DNA of 64,000 nucleotides from Rubripirellula reticaptiva (GCF_007860175.1 NZ_SJPX01000003.1:755380-819379), one strand, 5' to 3'; positions 26,868 to 36,760 are shown, numbered from the stretch's first letter. A program made the numbers and translations. Notes: generated from the sequence alone by a model not told the origin.

Positions 26868-27950
26868 ATGAGCGATTCACAAATCAAGCCGGGTGTTGTG
26901 TCCGGCAAAGCCCTCGATCGTTTGCTGCGTCACGCCAACGAAAACAACTACGCCATGCCTGCGGTGAACGTCGTCGGTACGGACTCCGTTAACGCTGTGC
27001 TGGAAGCGGCCGCGGCAGTGAACTCGCCCGTCATGGTGCAGTTTTCCAACGGTGGCGGCGTGTTTTACGCTGGCAAGAGCCTGTCGAACGATGGCCAAAA
27101 AGCGGCGATCGCCGGTTGCGTTTCCGGTGCTCAGCACGTTCATGCGATGGCCGAACACTACGGCGTACCAGTTGTTCTGCACACCGACCACTGTGCCAAA
27201 AAACTGTTGCCTTGGATCGACGGTTTGCTGGATGCCGGTGAAAAGCACTTTGCTGCCACGGGCAAGCCGCTCTACAGCTCGCACATGCTGGATTTGTCGG
27301 AAGAGCCGCTCGAAGAGAACATCTCGATCAGCAAGAAGTACTTCGAACGCATGAACAAAATGGACATGCTGATCGAAGTCGAGCTGGGCATCACCGGCGG
27401 CGAAGAAGACGGCGTCGACAACTCGGACGTTGACAGCAGCAAGCTGTACACCCAGCCATCCGAAGTCGCCTATGTCTACGAAGAACTCAGCAAGGTGTCG
27501 CCTCGCTTCACGATCGCTGCTGCGTTCGGAAATGTTCACGGCGTTTACAAGCCGGGCAACGTTAGTCTGCAACCGATCATCCTGAAGAACTCGCAGGACT
27601 ACATCATCGAGAAGTTCGGCACCGGCAAATTGCCAGTGAACTTTGTGTTCCACGGTGGATCGGGATCGACCCGCGAAGAAATTCGCGAAGCGATCGACTA
27701 CGGAGCGATCAAGATGAACTTGGATACCGACATGCAATGGGCAACCTGGAAGGGCGTCCTGGACTTCTACAAGAAGAACGAAGGTTACCTACAAACTCAA
27801 TTGGGCAACCCAGACGGTGCCGACAAGCCAAACAAAAAGTACTACGACCCACGTGCTTGGTTGCGTTGCGGCCAAGTATCGTTTGTTGACCGCTTGAAGA
27901 CGGCTTTCGAAGACCTGAACTGCGTCAATCGCTGCGAAGGCCTCGTTTAG
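26868..27950 (+). CDS. fba: Class II fructose-bisphosphate aldolase
   Basis: 360 residues, the length of class IIA (E. coli FbaA-type) aldolases. It cleaves fructose-1,6-bisphosphate to dihydroxyacetone phosphate and glyceraldehyde-3-phosphate, with a divalent metal. Visible: HTDH with catalytic D107 and metal ligand H108; EVELGITGGEEDGVD (171-184); metal ligands H224 (GNVHGVY) and H262 (FHGGSGS); phosphate binding at NLDTDMQ. Codon use is heavily biased to AAC, AAG, GAA and CGC compared with neighbours, as in highly expressed genes. It is monocistronic: a palindrome lies before and a strong terminator after. Confidence 0.97.
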   Translation: MSDSQIKPGVVSGKALDRLLRHANENNYAMPAVNVVGTDSVNAVLEAAAAVNSPVMVQFSNGGGVFYAGKSLSNDGQKAAIAGCVSGAQHVHAMAEHYGVPVVLHTDHCAKKLLPWIDGLLDAGEKHFAATGKPLYSSHMLDLSEEPLEENISISKKYFERMNKMDMLIEVELGITGGEEDGVDNSDVDSSKLYTQPSEVAYVYEELSKVSPRFTIAAAFGNVHGVYKPGNVSLQPIILKNSQDYIIEKFGTGKLPVNFVFHGGSGSTREEIREAIDYGAIKMNLDTDMQWATWKGVLDFYKKNEGYLQTQLGNPDGADKPNKKYYDPRAWLRCGQVSFVDRLKTAFEDLNCVNRCEGLV

Positions 27951-28011
27951 TCAGATGCGGGGCTGACCAGACACGCTTAATTGGATCGGTTAAGCCCATT
28001 AATCGAATCGC

Positions 28012-28047
28012 AAAGCGGCCAGTGTCACGATGACGCTGGCCGTTTTT
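28012..28047 (+). terminator. Intrinsic terminator of the aldolase gene
   Basis: A 12-bp stem, CGGCCAGTGTCA (28016-28027) pairing with TGACGCTGGCCG (28031-28042) with one G-U pair, loop CGA, followed by TTTTT (28043-28047). The AAAG before the stem extends pairing into the T-tract. It starts 65 bases after the aldolase stop. Confidence 0.92.
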
Positions 28048-28101
28048 ATATACGCAGTTCGATAAGATCCGATTAGCGATCGAAATCTTCGATGTCAGAA
28101 A

Positions 28102-29718
28102 TCACTCGATCGCGAGCTGGGTGTCATCGCTTCGAAAGGGGCTGGCCACCAGTCCTTCTTGATTTACAAGATTTGGGTTTTCTGGATTGTTGGACCACGC
28201 ATAGCGAACGTGCTTGATTGAGGCGACCTGCGGCGAGGAAACAACGACTGAATTGTTTTCGATCGCCGCATCTGCATCGACGAACGAAAGATCATTGCCA
28301 GCGACTTGAAAATGACGCAGTGGTTTTCCGTCGAGCGATACCAGGCCACTGCCGATGTGGTCAAAAGAAACCGTCGCTCGATTACCGTCAATCTTGACGG
28401 AATTGAATACCGGACCTGAATAGACGATCTCTTCGCCATATTCGTTGCCTCGGGCGAACAGGGCGAGCCGTTGTCCCACTGGCATTTTATTTCGAGGATG
28501 AATGTCCTTGGGGTCGCCCACGTCGATCGTCGTGACCATTCCCGTGTTTTTGCCTTCCTGCCAAAAACAAAGCATCTGTTCCCGAATGATTGGCCAACCC
28601 TCCGGATGCCCGTTGGCATAGTTCGGAAGTTGCACAAGATAGAAGGGGAAGTCGTCTCGCGATTGATCGGTCGATAAGCCGCTCGCTGTGTACCAATCGG
28701 CTCGCCAGTCTTCGACCAAGGCGAGCATCAGGTCTTTGTACTGGGAACAAAACGGTGGGCGAGAGTTTGCTTCGCCTTGATACCAGATCGCACCCGCGAT
28801 GGCGTACGGTTGCAGTGGCGCGATCATGGCGTTGTAGTGACCGGATGGTCGTTTCACGTGATCACGATGCAGCGGTTCTCTGGGAGCTTGTCCTTGCACA
28901 GGTTTCTTCGCGATTTTCGCCGCCCGCTGCTTTGCCGCCCAAGCTTTCTTTTGCGTTTCGAACTTCTCGAGACTCTTGTCACCGTTACGAACGATCGCAT
29001 CCCAGTGGATCCGCGTCACTTCGGCTACGGGGTCGCTATTGTAGGTGGCGGAATTGATCCACGAGTAGGCATTGGTCCCGCCGTTGGCGGACTGAATCAA
29101 GCCAACGGGAACGTTGCGATCGCGATTGAGTGCTCGGCCAAAGTAGAAAGCTGCCGCGGAAAAAGCCGACGCAGTCGCCTCGTCGACCTTGCTCCACTGT
29201 GCGTTGACGCGGTCGAGCGGCTCGTCCGAACCTTTGACCGGAACGCGAAACAGTCGCAGCGTGCTGAACGAATCCTTTGCCGCGATCTCTGCCTGGATGG
29301 TTGCATAGTCTGTCGAATTGCGAACCGGGGCAGCCATGTTGGACTGGCCTGAACACAACCAAACTTCACCGACCAAAAGATCCGCAACCGTTACCGATTC
29401 GTCACCGCAGTGAACACGCAAATCTTGTCCGGCGGCATTCGCGGCGATCGGTTTCAAATACGCCATCCACTTGCCCGCTTCGTCACTGACCGCCGACACA
29501 CTTTGCCCCGCAAACTCGACGGCAACCGTTTGCCTTGGCTTTGTCGTTCCCCAAACAGGAACTTGCTGGTTCTGCTGAATAACGCCGTGGTCCGTAAAGA
29601 GCGGATGCAAATGCAAGTCGGCGGCTGAAACCGCGACACAACTGAACACGGATAAGACAACTGCCAAAACGCTGGCTAAGCCGCGAGTCTGGCTGGTTCG
29701 AAGATCTGGATTCAACAT
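28102..29718 (-). CDS. Secreted sialate/carbohydrate O-acetylesterase (SASA/SGNH family)
   Basis: 538 residues with signal peptide (ASVLAVVLSVFSCVAVSAA). The N-terminal beta domain (DHGVIQQNQQVPVWG) precedes the SGNH hydrolase: S126 nucleophile in CSGQSNM, NGGTNAYSWI, the conserved WYQGEAN block, and DIHPRNK with the catalytic Asp/His. The family removes O-acetyl groups from sialic acids and plant or algal polysaccharides; here deacetylation of an algal glycan is likely. It is the third gene of a minus-strand operon after a sulfatase (33300-35402) and the GH2-GH43 fusion, 83 bases from the latter. Confidence 0.9.
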   Translation of the reverse strand: MLNPDLRTSQTRGLASVLAVVLSVFSCVAVSAADLHLHPLFTDHGVIQQNQQVPVWGTTKPRQTVAVEFAGQSVSAVSDEAGKWMAYLKPIAANAAGQDLRVHCGDESVTVADLLVGEVWLCSGQSNMAAPVRNSTDYATIQAEIAAKDSFSTLRLFRVPVKGSDEPLDRVNAQWSKVDEATASAFSAAAFYFGRALNRDRNVPVGLIQSANGGTNAYSWINSATYNSDPVAEVTRIHWDAIVRNGDKSLEKFETQKKAWAAKQRAAKIAKKPVQGQAPREPLHRDHVKRPSGHYNAMIAPLQPYAIAGAIWYQGEANSRPPFCSQYKDLMLALVEDWRADWYTASGLSTDQSRDDFPFYLVQLPNYANGHPEGWPIIREQMLCFWQEGKNTGMVTTIDVGDPKDIHPRNKMPVGQRLALFARGNEYGEEIVYSGPVFNSVKIDGNRATVSFDHIGSGLVSLDGKPLRHFQVAGNDLSFVDADAAIENNSVVVSSPQVASIKHVRYAWSNNPENPNLVNQEGLVASPFRSDDTQLAIE

Positions 29719-29801
29719 GCGAGCACTCTCGGTGAAAGTATGGGTAGAACAGGCTGTTAGCCTATTCGACGACAGCAGTGAATGCAGGATAGCAGCTCAC
29801 A

Positions 29802-32800
29802 TCATGACGAAAATTTCTGAGCTTCATCCGGGCCGGGCGTTGCATACGCAGGGTCTTTGGCTCGAATAAAAACTTCGCCATTTTCGAGCACGCGAACATC
29901 GAGCGGAACGATCGTGACGCCTTGTTCGTTAATCGTTTGTGCGTTGTCGCCAATGTCGCGTTGTTCGATTCCTTCGCGCGGCAGCGGTGGAACATTGGCG
30001 TTGAAGAACGCGGTACACCACCATTTTCCATCCTTGTCTTGGAAGGGAGTTCCGTGTCCCAGGAATCGACCAGCGAATCTACGCGGGCCGTAGGGACCGG
30101 TGATGTTGTCGGCGACGCTGTAGTAAAGATTGTACGATCCCTTGCGTCCCTGATCGGTCGACCAGGCAGTGCCCAGATGCACGTACTTGCCGCCCACTTT
30201 GATCATCGTTGCGCCTTCGTGGCCGATGCGGCGGATCAATTCACCGTCGGGGCCTGGGCGAGTGTCCGAGGGATCGATGCGAACTGGCTTGCCCGTGTAC
30301 TTCGACAAGTCCTCATTCAGTGGGGCAACGAAGGTATTCCCCCACAGCATCCAGACGCTGCCGTCATCGTCAGTAAACAAGGACGGGTCGTGCCGCTCGC
30401 CCATCGCACCTTGCATGGAATGCGTCCATGGCCCGGACAAATCTTTGCCGGGCGAGAGCGCCAGGCTGGAAACTTGTTTCGGACAATGAACGAGCGCCCA
30501 GCGACCGGTTCCCGCTAAGTTTGGCATCCAGTGAACCTCGGGAGCCCAAATGCGTTTTGCATTCGGACTGTTGTTGCGATTTTCTTGCTTCAGCAAATCT
30601 GAAGTTGAAAACACAGTGCCGAGCGATTCCCACTTTGTGAGATCCTTGCTTCGGTAGACGCGAATCTGATTCCCAACGATGCTCTCGTCGCCCAACCCAA
30701 TATTGTATGGATTGATGGCTTCGCGGGGGTCACCTTCGTTTGGCTGAGTTCCGGTCAGGTAATAAAAACCGTCAGGCCCAAAAGTGATGTAGGGATCGCG
30801 TATCCAACCGGACTTAATGTACAGCGCTCGATCATGTGCTTTTAAACCCGCCCGAATCGTCGCGGCATCCATCACAGGTCCCGGCTTGCGATCTGTCTTT
30901 TGTTCAACAAACGCAGAATTAGGAAACTGATCAGCCTTCGCGGCCTTGGTGGCAGATTCAACCTTCGGTTGTTTCTGGAATAACGGTTCGTGCAGTTTTG
31001 CTAGTTCGTCAGCCGGAATCTTGATGACCTTTCGGTCGTAGGTCATCAAACCATTGATCTCGCCTTCGACGTCGGTGGTCTGCGTATAGACGCCCGCCGC
31101 GATGCCTTGCTGCCGCAGATCGTTCAGCATATTGATGGACGTGACGTAACGAGATTTGTACTCGGCTTCGTCTTTGGGAATGTCACCGTAACCCCAGTTG
31201 CGACGATTGGCATCCCAAAGGTGTTCGTTCACCGGAAAACCATGGCCGCCAAATTCGCCGATCACTTTGATGAAGTCATCGAAGCGACCGTTGGAATTCA
31301 GTTCAAACGGAAATCCCGGATGTGGGTAACGATGTTCGTCGACGATGTCACCAGCCGGCCAGAAGTTACCGCCGCTGGCGACATTGACGATACGCGAAGG
31401 GTCGCGTTGGGAAGTCCAATCGCCGACTTCGATCGTTTGATGTTGGCCCCACGCTTCATTAAATGGCGTCCAAACCATGATCGATGGATGATTCTCAAGC
31501 GAGCCAATCATCTCCTCAAATTCTGTCATGAACTGTTTGTGCTGCATTGGTGGCCACTTGGCATCAACCGGATCGGGCTTCAACCGAGTCCACTCGGGCC
31601 AACCTTGATTGCGTCCTTTTCCACCACTGACTTGGTCCTGCCAAACCATCATCCCCAACCGATCGCAGTGGTAGTAGTAGCGTCGCGGTTCGACCTTGAT
31701 GTGTTTGCGAATCATGTTGAAACCAGCACTCTTGAGCCACTCGATATCGAATAGCATCGCTTCGTCCGATGGCGGGGTCAGCAGTCCGTCCGGCCACCAA
31801 CCTTGATCAAGTGGCCCCCAGTGGAAGATGATTTCGCCGTTGAGCGTGAATCGCCAATTGCCGTCGGCGTCTTGGACTTTGCCGACATCACGAATACCGG
31901 CGTAGGACGCGACGCGATCGATTACTTTGCCGGAATCATCACGCCATGTCAGTTCGACGTTGTAAAGATGCGGTGATTCGGGCGTCCACAACTTTGCATC
32001 CGGTACGGCGACGGTAATTGCATCCGAACCGGACGATTCGGCAACTACCTTCTCGCCGTCTTTCACAACTACCGTTGCCATGCCCCGATCCGTTGCGATT
32101 GGCTTGACGGTGATGCTGCCGTTCTTTGCATCGGTCGAAACTTTGACGTCGTTCAAGTGATTGGCGGGCACTTGTTCCATCCACACCGTCTGCCAAATTC
32201 CTGAAACCTGCGTGTACCATATGCCGCGAGCATTGATGACTTGCTTGCCGCGAAGTTGCCATGCCTCCGTTGCGTCTTCCACGCGAACCATCAAGGCGTT
32301 TTCGCCGTCTTCCAGCGCATCGGTCACGTCGAACGAAAACGGAGTATTGCCACCAACATGCTTGCCGACGGTTTTTCCGTTGACGAAAACTTCGCATTGA
32401 TAGTCGACCGCTTCGAAATTCAGCAACCAGCGCTGACCATCCTGTGTCGTCGCATCGAACGTGCGGTGGTACCAAAGCGCTTCGGTGGCATCGAGCAAAC
32501 GCTGCACGCCGCTGAGCTTCGATTCCAAACTAAAGGGAACCAAAATCTTTCCGTTCCACTTTGACGGAACTTCGCCTTCCTTGATCGAGGTGACTGCGTA
32601 ATCCCAGTTGCCGTTCAGGTTTTTCCAGTTATCACGCTTCATCTGCGGACGCGGATATTCCGTCCAAGCATTCTCCGCGGTGACCTCGTCACCCCACTCG
32701 GTGATCAAGTCCGATACAAATGGTTTCGTACTGCGCTGTGTCTCAGGCAGCGTCGGCACGTTATCAGCGTCAACCAAGTGAACGTCGATGAACTGGCCAC

Positions 32801-33242
32801 CGGTTTTTTGGCTGCAGTGAACTGCCATTAGGTTGCTGCCGGACTTGATCGCTGCCTGCTTGCCAGCGGGAATCGGCACAACTTGGTAGTCGGATGTGAA
32901 TCCTTTCAATGTCGCGACACTCTTGCCGTTCAGATAGACCTCGACGTCCTCATCGTGGTGAATAAGCAACGCTGGTTTTGCAGGGACTTTTGCAAGATCA
33001 AACGACTTCCGTAACCAGATACTATTCGTTGACCAAGTGGTACCGACTCGCGATCCCGGCGTATCCTGGACGCCGAATCCGCCGCTTCCCTCTGTCCAAG
33101 CGGCGTCGTCAAAGTCTGACGCTCGCCAGCCATCTGCCGGTTTACGGAGTGTATATTTCCATGTGTCGACGATTTCCTGAGCGGAAATTGAACGGCACAC
33201 CAGAAAGAGAGAGAAAATCAAGACTGAAATTCGTTGGATCAT
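29802..33242 (-). CDS. Bifunctional secreted GH2-GH43 glycosidase
   Basis: 1146 residues from ATG 33242, chosen for its signal peptide (RISVLIFSLFLVCRSISAQ); an ATG at 33296 would add 18 residues. Residues 25-160 form a lectin-like/GH2 sugar-binding domain (WLRKSFDL, VEVYLNGKSVA). The GH2 N-domain is 195-360, the Ig-like part 360-450, and the TIM barrel about 460-750 with acid/base E596 (WTPFNEAWG) and nucleophile E663 (IGEFGGHG). A second enzyme, GH43, occupies about 805-1140 with base D816 (IRDPYI), D952 (RHDPSLF) and acid E1009 (GHEGATM). All catalytic residues are present, so both modules may be active. GH43 usually acts on arabinose or xylose links; GH2 activities vary. It sits 57 bases after the sulfatase stop in the same operon. 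Confidence 0.88.
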   Translation of the reverse strand: MIQRISVLIFSLFLVCRSISAQEIVDTWKYTLRKPADGWRASDFDDAAWTEGSGGFGVQDTPGSRVGTTWSTNSIWLRKSFDLAKVPAKPALLIHHDEDVEVYLNGKSVATLKGFTSDYQVVPIPAGKQAAIKSGSNLMAVHCSQKTGGQFIDVHLVDADNVPTLPETQRSTKPFVSDLITEWGDEVTAENAWTEYPRPQMKRDNWKNLNGNWDYAVTSIKEGEVPSKWNGKILVPFSLESKLSGVQRLLDATEALWYHRTFDATTQDGQRWLLNFEAVDYQCEVFVNGKTVGKHVGGNTPFSFDVTDALEDGENALMVRVEDATEAWQLRGKQVINARGIWYTQVSGIWQTVWMEQVPANHLNDVKVSTDAKNGSITVKPIATDRGMATVVVKDGEKVVAESSGSDAITVAVPDAKLWTPESPHLYNVELTWRDDSGKVIDRVASYAGIRDVGKVQDADGNWRFTLNGEIIFHWGPLDQGWWPDGLLTPPSDEAMLFDIEWLKSAGFNMIRKHIKVEPRRYYYHCDRLGMMVWQDQVSGGKGRNQGWPEWTRLKPDPVDAKWPPMQHKQFMTEFEEMIGSLENHPSIMVWTPFNEAWGQHQTIEVGDWTSQRDPSRIVNVASGGNFWPAGDIVDEHRYPHPGFPFELNSNGRFDDFIKVIGEFGGHGFPVNEHLWDANRRNWGYGDIPKDEAEYKSRYVTSINMLNDLRQQGIAAGVYTQTTDVEGEINGLMTYDRKVIKIPADELAKLHEPLFQKQPKVESATKAAKADQFPNSAFVEQKTDRKPGPVMDAATIRAGLKAHDRALYIKSGWIRDPYITFGPDGFYYLTGTQPNEGDPREAINPYNIGLGDESIVGNQIRVYRSKDLTKWESLGTVFSTSDLLKQENRNNSPNAKRIWAPEVHWMPNLAGTGRWALVHCPKQVSSLALSPGKDLSGPWTHSMQGAMGERHDPSLFTDDDGSVWMLWGNTFVAPLNEDLSKYTGKPVRIDPSDTRPGPDGELIRRIGHEGATMIKVGGKYVHLGTAWSTDQGRKGSYNLYYSVADNITGPYGPRRFAGRFLGHGTPFQDKDGKWWCTAFFNANVPPLPREGIEQRDIGDNAQTINEQGVTIVPLDVRVLENGEVFIRAKDPAYATPGPDEAQKFSS

Positions 33243-33299
33243 TGGAAGCGTCTTTGACTTGTAGTATGGGCTGCTGACACGTGGTACGTGGTACATGAT

Positions 33300-35402
33300 T
33301 TAGCGTTGTTGTTCTGGGTTGGTAGCGTGCAACGCGTGGCGGAGGACTACTCCATTGAACGGATTTGGAGACTTGTAGTCGCCGGCTGATGTTCTTTCGT
33401 CTAAGCCGATGCTGAGATCGTCGATTGGCTGTACTGGAATGAGTCCGTGTGACGGCTGGCTGATTGAATCGCCTCCGTCGACTGACAACGTCATTGTGTC
33501 CGTGGAAAGAGTTGCAGTGAGTGTGATTGTTCCCGAAACAGGATCTTCGGCGAGCAGTCGTTTGACTTTCCCGTTGATGCGAATATCAAACGCTGGTTTG
33601 CCATTGATGAAGTGCAACGCATAGCCGTGTTGGTTGCCGCCATGCGCGAGCGCGACTCCATTGGGCGATTGTGATTCGACCGTCTGTTCAAGTCTTAGCA
33701 TGCGATTTGCGATCTGTGGTGAGTCCGTCTTCAAGCTGCGAACGTTGTCTTGCGGTTTCCAGATCACACCAACTCGCCGTGCCCACGCGTCCCAGTCCGC
33801 AGTCATCTTTTTAACTCGTTCAGGGTCTTTTTCAGCCAAGTCATTCATCTCGCAGCGATCTTCGGCCAAGTTGTACAGTTCCCACTTCAACTCATGCGGC
33901 ATTCGCTTGGCGTAGACTGCTTTCCAGTCACCTTGGCGGATAGCGTGGGCAGCTTGATGGTCAAAGCCAATGGTTCGGTCCGGCAACGATTCACCCATGA
34001 ATGCCGGAAGCAGGCTTTTGCCTTCGAGCGGCGTGATTCGGTTTCCCTTGAGCTCTTGCGGATACGTTGCCTCGGCTGCATCGATCAGTGTGGGAAGAAT
34101 ATCCATCAGGTGCGCTGGATCACGCACCCACTTGTTCGGTTTGCCGATTCCTTTTGGCCAATGGGCAATGAACGGAGTGCTGATGCCACCTTCGTGCGTA
34201 AAATGTTTGTAGAGTCGAAACGGGGTGTTGCCAAGATTTGCCCAGACGCTTCCGTACGACTGGTGGGTGCCGCGCTGACCAATCTCGCGAATTTTATCAC
34301 CCGTCCGTAAAGTTGTTTCGCCACGGCGAGACTGCCCATCAAATCCAAACGGCCCCCATTCGTAACACGCTCCATTGTCGCTTAGGAACAGGATCAACGT
34401 GTTGTCGAGGTCGCCGGTTGACTTCAAATGCGAAACAAGTTGGCCGACGCCGTTGTCAACGCCTTCGACCATAGCGGCGAAGATTGCCATGCGTCGTGCG
34501 AGATCAAGTTGCCGGTCTTCTTCAAGCGAATCCCATGCCGGGTTTGGCTCGCCAGAAAAGCCGTTTGCGATCGCGGATTTATCGACAGGGACGATCGACC
34601 TCGGCGATAACTTCCAATGATCGCCATCGACCAATCCCAATTTTTGCATTCGCTCAAAACGTTCTTCACGCAATATGTCCCAGCCGCGACGATAGACCTC
34701 GTCGTACTTGTCGGCTCGCTCGGCGGGAGCCTGAACGGGGAAGTGCGGAGAAGAGTGACCGAGAAACAAAAGCCACGGTTTTTCGCTCTTCTGGCCCTGC
34801 TTGATGAACTCAATTGCGTAGTCATTGAAAACGTCTGTCGCATAGAAGTCGTCCGCCGAAGCATCGATTTCTTTCACCCGGTCCGCCGGCAAACGCTCGT
34901 AATACTCTGCATCGTATTGGTCATGCGAATGATCAAACGTGTAGCCATAAAATTCGTCGAAGCCGCGTTTGATCGGTCCCGTTTCGTGGTGCATGTGCCA
35001 TTTGCCAACGTAGTAGCAATTGTATCCGGCTGGCTTCAGTACTTCTGCGATCGTCGCACAGTCGTCTCGCAGTCGGCCCTGGTATCCCGGTCCGCGATCC
35101 GGACTGGGTTGGCTAGTTGTGAAGTCGCCAATCCCAGCCTGTGTCGGATAAAGTCCCGTCATCAACGAAGCGCGACTTGGACAGCACCGCGCCGAGTTAT
35201 AGACCTGTGTCATCCGCACGCCAGCGTTTGCCAACGCATCGATATTGGGCGTGCTGATTTCGCCGCCATAACAGCCAAGATCTGAATACCCCAAGTCATC
35301 AGCCAAGATGACAACGATGTTTGGTCGTTCTGCGTAACTCAGGCTGCCAGCCTGCAGCAAGACGAATAGAATGAGGCGGGTAACTTGAGCGAGACTCATC
35401 AT
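33300..35402 (-). CDS. Secreted formylglycine arylsulfatase
   Basis: 700 residues, signal peptide to about 24 (LILFVLLQAGSLSYA). Metal ligands D35/D36 (ILADDLGYSD), modified cysteine C73 with R77 in CCPSRASLMTG, GKWHMHHE, FLSDNGACYE, and the HFTHEGGISTPFI block. It matches arylsulfatase (S1) proteins with a C-terminal beta extension (about 580-700, LHFINGKPAFDIRINGKVKRL), probably a glycan-facing module. It is the first gene of the sulfatase/GH2-GH43/acetylesterase operon; the promoter must lie in 35403-35572, next to the XylR-like gene. Confidence 0.93.
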   Translation of the reverse strand: MMSLAQVTRLILFVLLQAGSLSYAERPNIVVILADDLGYSDLGCYGGEISTPNIDALANAGVRMTQVYNSARCCPSRASLMTGLYPTQAGIGDFTTSQPSPDRGPGYQGRLRDDCATIAEVLKPAGYNCYYVGKWHMHHETGPIKRGFDEFYGYTFDHSHDQYDAEYYERLPADRVKEIDASADDFYATDVFNDYAIEFIKQGQKSEKPWLLFLGHSSPHFPVQAPAERADKYDEVYRRGWDILREERFERMQKLGLVDGDHWKLSPRSIVPVDKSAIANGFSGEPNPAWDSLEEDRQLDLARRMAIFAAMVEGVDNGVGQLVSHLKSTGDLDNTLILFLSDNGACYEWGPFGFDGQSRRGETTLRTGDKIREIGQRGTHQSYGSVWANLGNTPFRLYKHFTHEGGISTPFIAHWPKGIGKPNKWVRDPAHLMDILPTLIDAAEATYPQELKGNRITPLEGKSLLPAFMGESLPDRTIGFDHQAAHAIRQGDWKAVYAKRMPHELKWELYNLAEDRCEMNDLAEKDPERVKKMTADWDAWARRVGVIWKPQDNVRSLKTDSPQIANRMLRLEQTVESQSPNGVALAHGGNQHGYALHFINGKPAFDIRINGKVKRLLAEDPVSGTITLTATLSTDTMTLSVDGGDSISQPSHGLIPVQPIDDLSIGLDERTSAGDYKSPNPFNGVVLRHALHATNPEQQR

Positions 35403-35572
35403 GTTTTGTTTTCGCCGAGAACTTGAGTGCTTAACCCCAATTGTGCAGCCATCACATCAAACCACGCGGCTTAGATTTGCGAGGGCAAAGACGACTTAGG
35501 ATTTCACTTCGAGAGACTCATTTTAGGCCCGCTGCTCAGCATCGCAATGAGAACGCCCGGATTGAGTGTAAG

Positions 35573-36739
35573 CTATTTTGTCACGCTGGAAGTCGGTTTA
35601 ACCTGCTGCCTAAATTGTCCTGGTGTGATGCCCAGAACGCGTTTGAAAACAACGTGCAGGTATTCCGGGTGGTCAAAACCGCAGAGAAAGGAGATCTTTT
35701 CGATCGACAGATCGGTGGTCAGAAGCAACTCGCGAACCCGTTTGACTTGGACAAACCGTATTTCCTCTTGAGGCGAACGTCCGAGATATTTTCTCAGCTG
35801 ACGCTCCAGCGTGCTCCGTGACACACTAGCGTTCGCGGTCACTTCGTCCACGGTGATCCCTCGGCAGGCATTTTCACGAATGAGCTTCACGGCCGCCGCG
35901 ACGGCTGGATCATCAATGGCAACCACATCCGTTGATTGACGGGTGGCTACGCCAAGCGGTTCAAGTTGGTAATCAAACACGGTTGCATTTCCGCTGTCCA
36001 TCATTTCGGTCAACAACTCGGCCGCTCGATATCCAATACCTTCGGCGTTCGGGATGACGCTTGAAAGCGGTGGCGCACAGATACGACAGAGCAACTCGTC
36101 ATTGTCGACGCCGACTACAGCGGCTTCTTCTGGAACAGACAATCCAGCCGTTGAGCACGCGTCGAGTACCTGCGTGCCGCGAATATCGCTGCAAGTCATG
36201 ATGCCAAATGGACGAGCAAAGGTTTTCAACCAGCTAACGAGATGCTGTTGTTCGTCTTCCCAACTGCGAGCGGATCGACCGTACCATCGCGAGTTGTAGA
36301 TATCGCAGGAACAGCCCGCCTCATGTACCGCTTGTGCGAATGCCTTTTCCCTTCGGTGTGACCACGCTTCACCACGAAAGCCACAGAATCCGAAACGTCG
36401 AAATCCGCGTTCCAATAAATGGTCGGCTGCCATGCGTCCGATCGCCGCGTCGTCGGAGCGAATACAGGGTAACGTGATACCGTCTTGGCGATCAGTCAAC
36501 TCGACAAGCGGAACCTGCGTGGCTTGTACGGCGGCCACCAATGCGGGAGTCGTCGCGCGAGAAATGACTCCGTCACCTTTCCAAGTTGCGATCCAAGATG
36601 GTGGTTTCTTCGTCAGATCACGCTGCTCAAGAAAAACGGACCAGTCATCATGCATTCGCATGAACCGAACAATGCCCGAAAGCAGGTCCCGTCCGTAAAT
36701 ACTGGAGGTTTCGATAATGAGTGCAACGCGTCGTCTCAT
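35573..36739 (-). CDS. XylR-like AraC-family regulator with periplasmic-binding-type sensor
   Basis: 388 residues. Residues 1-265 are a LacI/periplasmic-binding-like ligand domain (VALIIETSSIYGRDLLSGIVRF, RRFGFCGFRGEAWSHRR, AAVVGVDNDELLCRICAPPLSSV), and 280-385 an AraC-type double HTH (VDEVTANASVSRSTLERQL, ISFLCGFDHPEYLHVVFKR, GITPGQFR). This arrangement is that of E. coli XylR, a sugar-responsive activator. It lies upstream of the sulfatase operon on the same strand and downstream of the lacZ-type gene, and probably controls these. A perfect inverted repeat covers the bases just before its ATG, suggesting autoregulation. Confidence 0.88.
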   Translation of the reverse strand: MRRRVALIIETSSIYGRDLLSGIVRFMRMHDDWSVFLEQRDLTKKPPSWIATWKGDGVISRATTPALVAAVQATQVPLVELTDRQDGITLPCIRSDDAAIGRMAADHLLERGFRRFGFCGFRGEAWSHRREKAFAQAVHEAGCSCDIYNSRWYGRSARSWEDEQQHLVSWLKTFARPFGIMTCSDIRGTQVLDACSTAGLSVPEEAAVVGVDNDELLCRICAPPLSSVIPNAEGIGYRAAELLTEMMDSGNATVFDYQLEPLGVATRQSTDVVAIDDPAVAAAVKLIRENACRGITVDEVTANASVSRSTLERQLRKYLGRSPQEEIRFVQVKRVRELLLTTDLSIEKISFLCGFDHPEYLHVVFKRVLGITPGQFRQQVKPTSSVTK

Positions 36740-36760
36740 GAACTGAATTCTATCAGTTCA
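36739..36760. promoter_or_regulatory. 8-6-8 inverted repeat on the regulator start
   Basis: TGAACTGA-ATTCTA-TCAGTTCA is exact and begins at the A of the regulator's ATG (36739), so it fills the ribosome-binding region. It may be an operator for autoregulation or, as RNA, a hairpin that limits translation. Confidence 0.5.
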
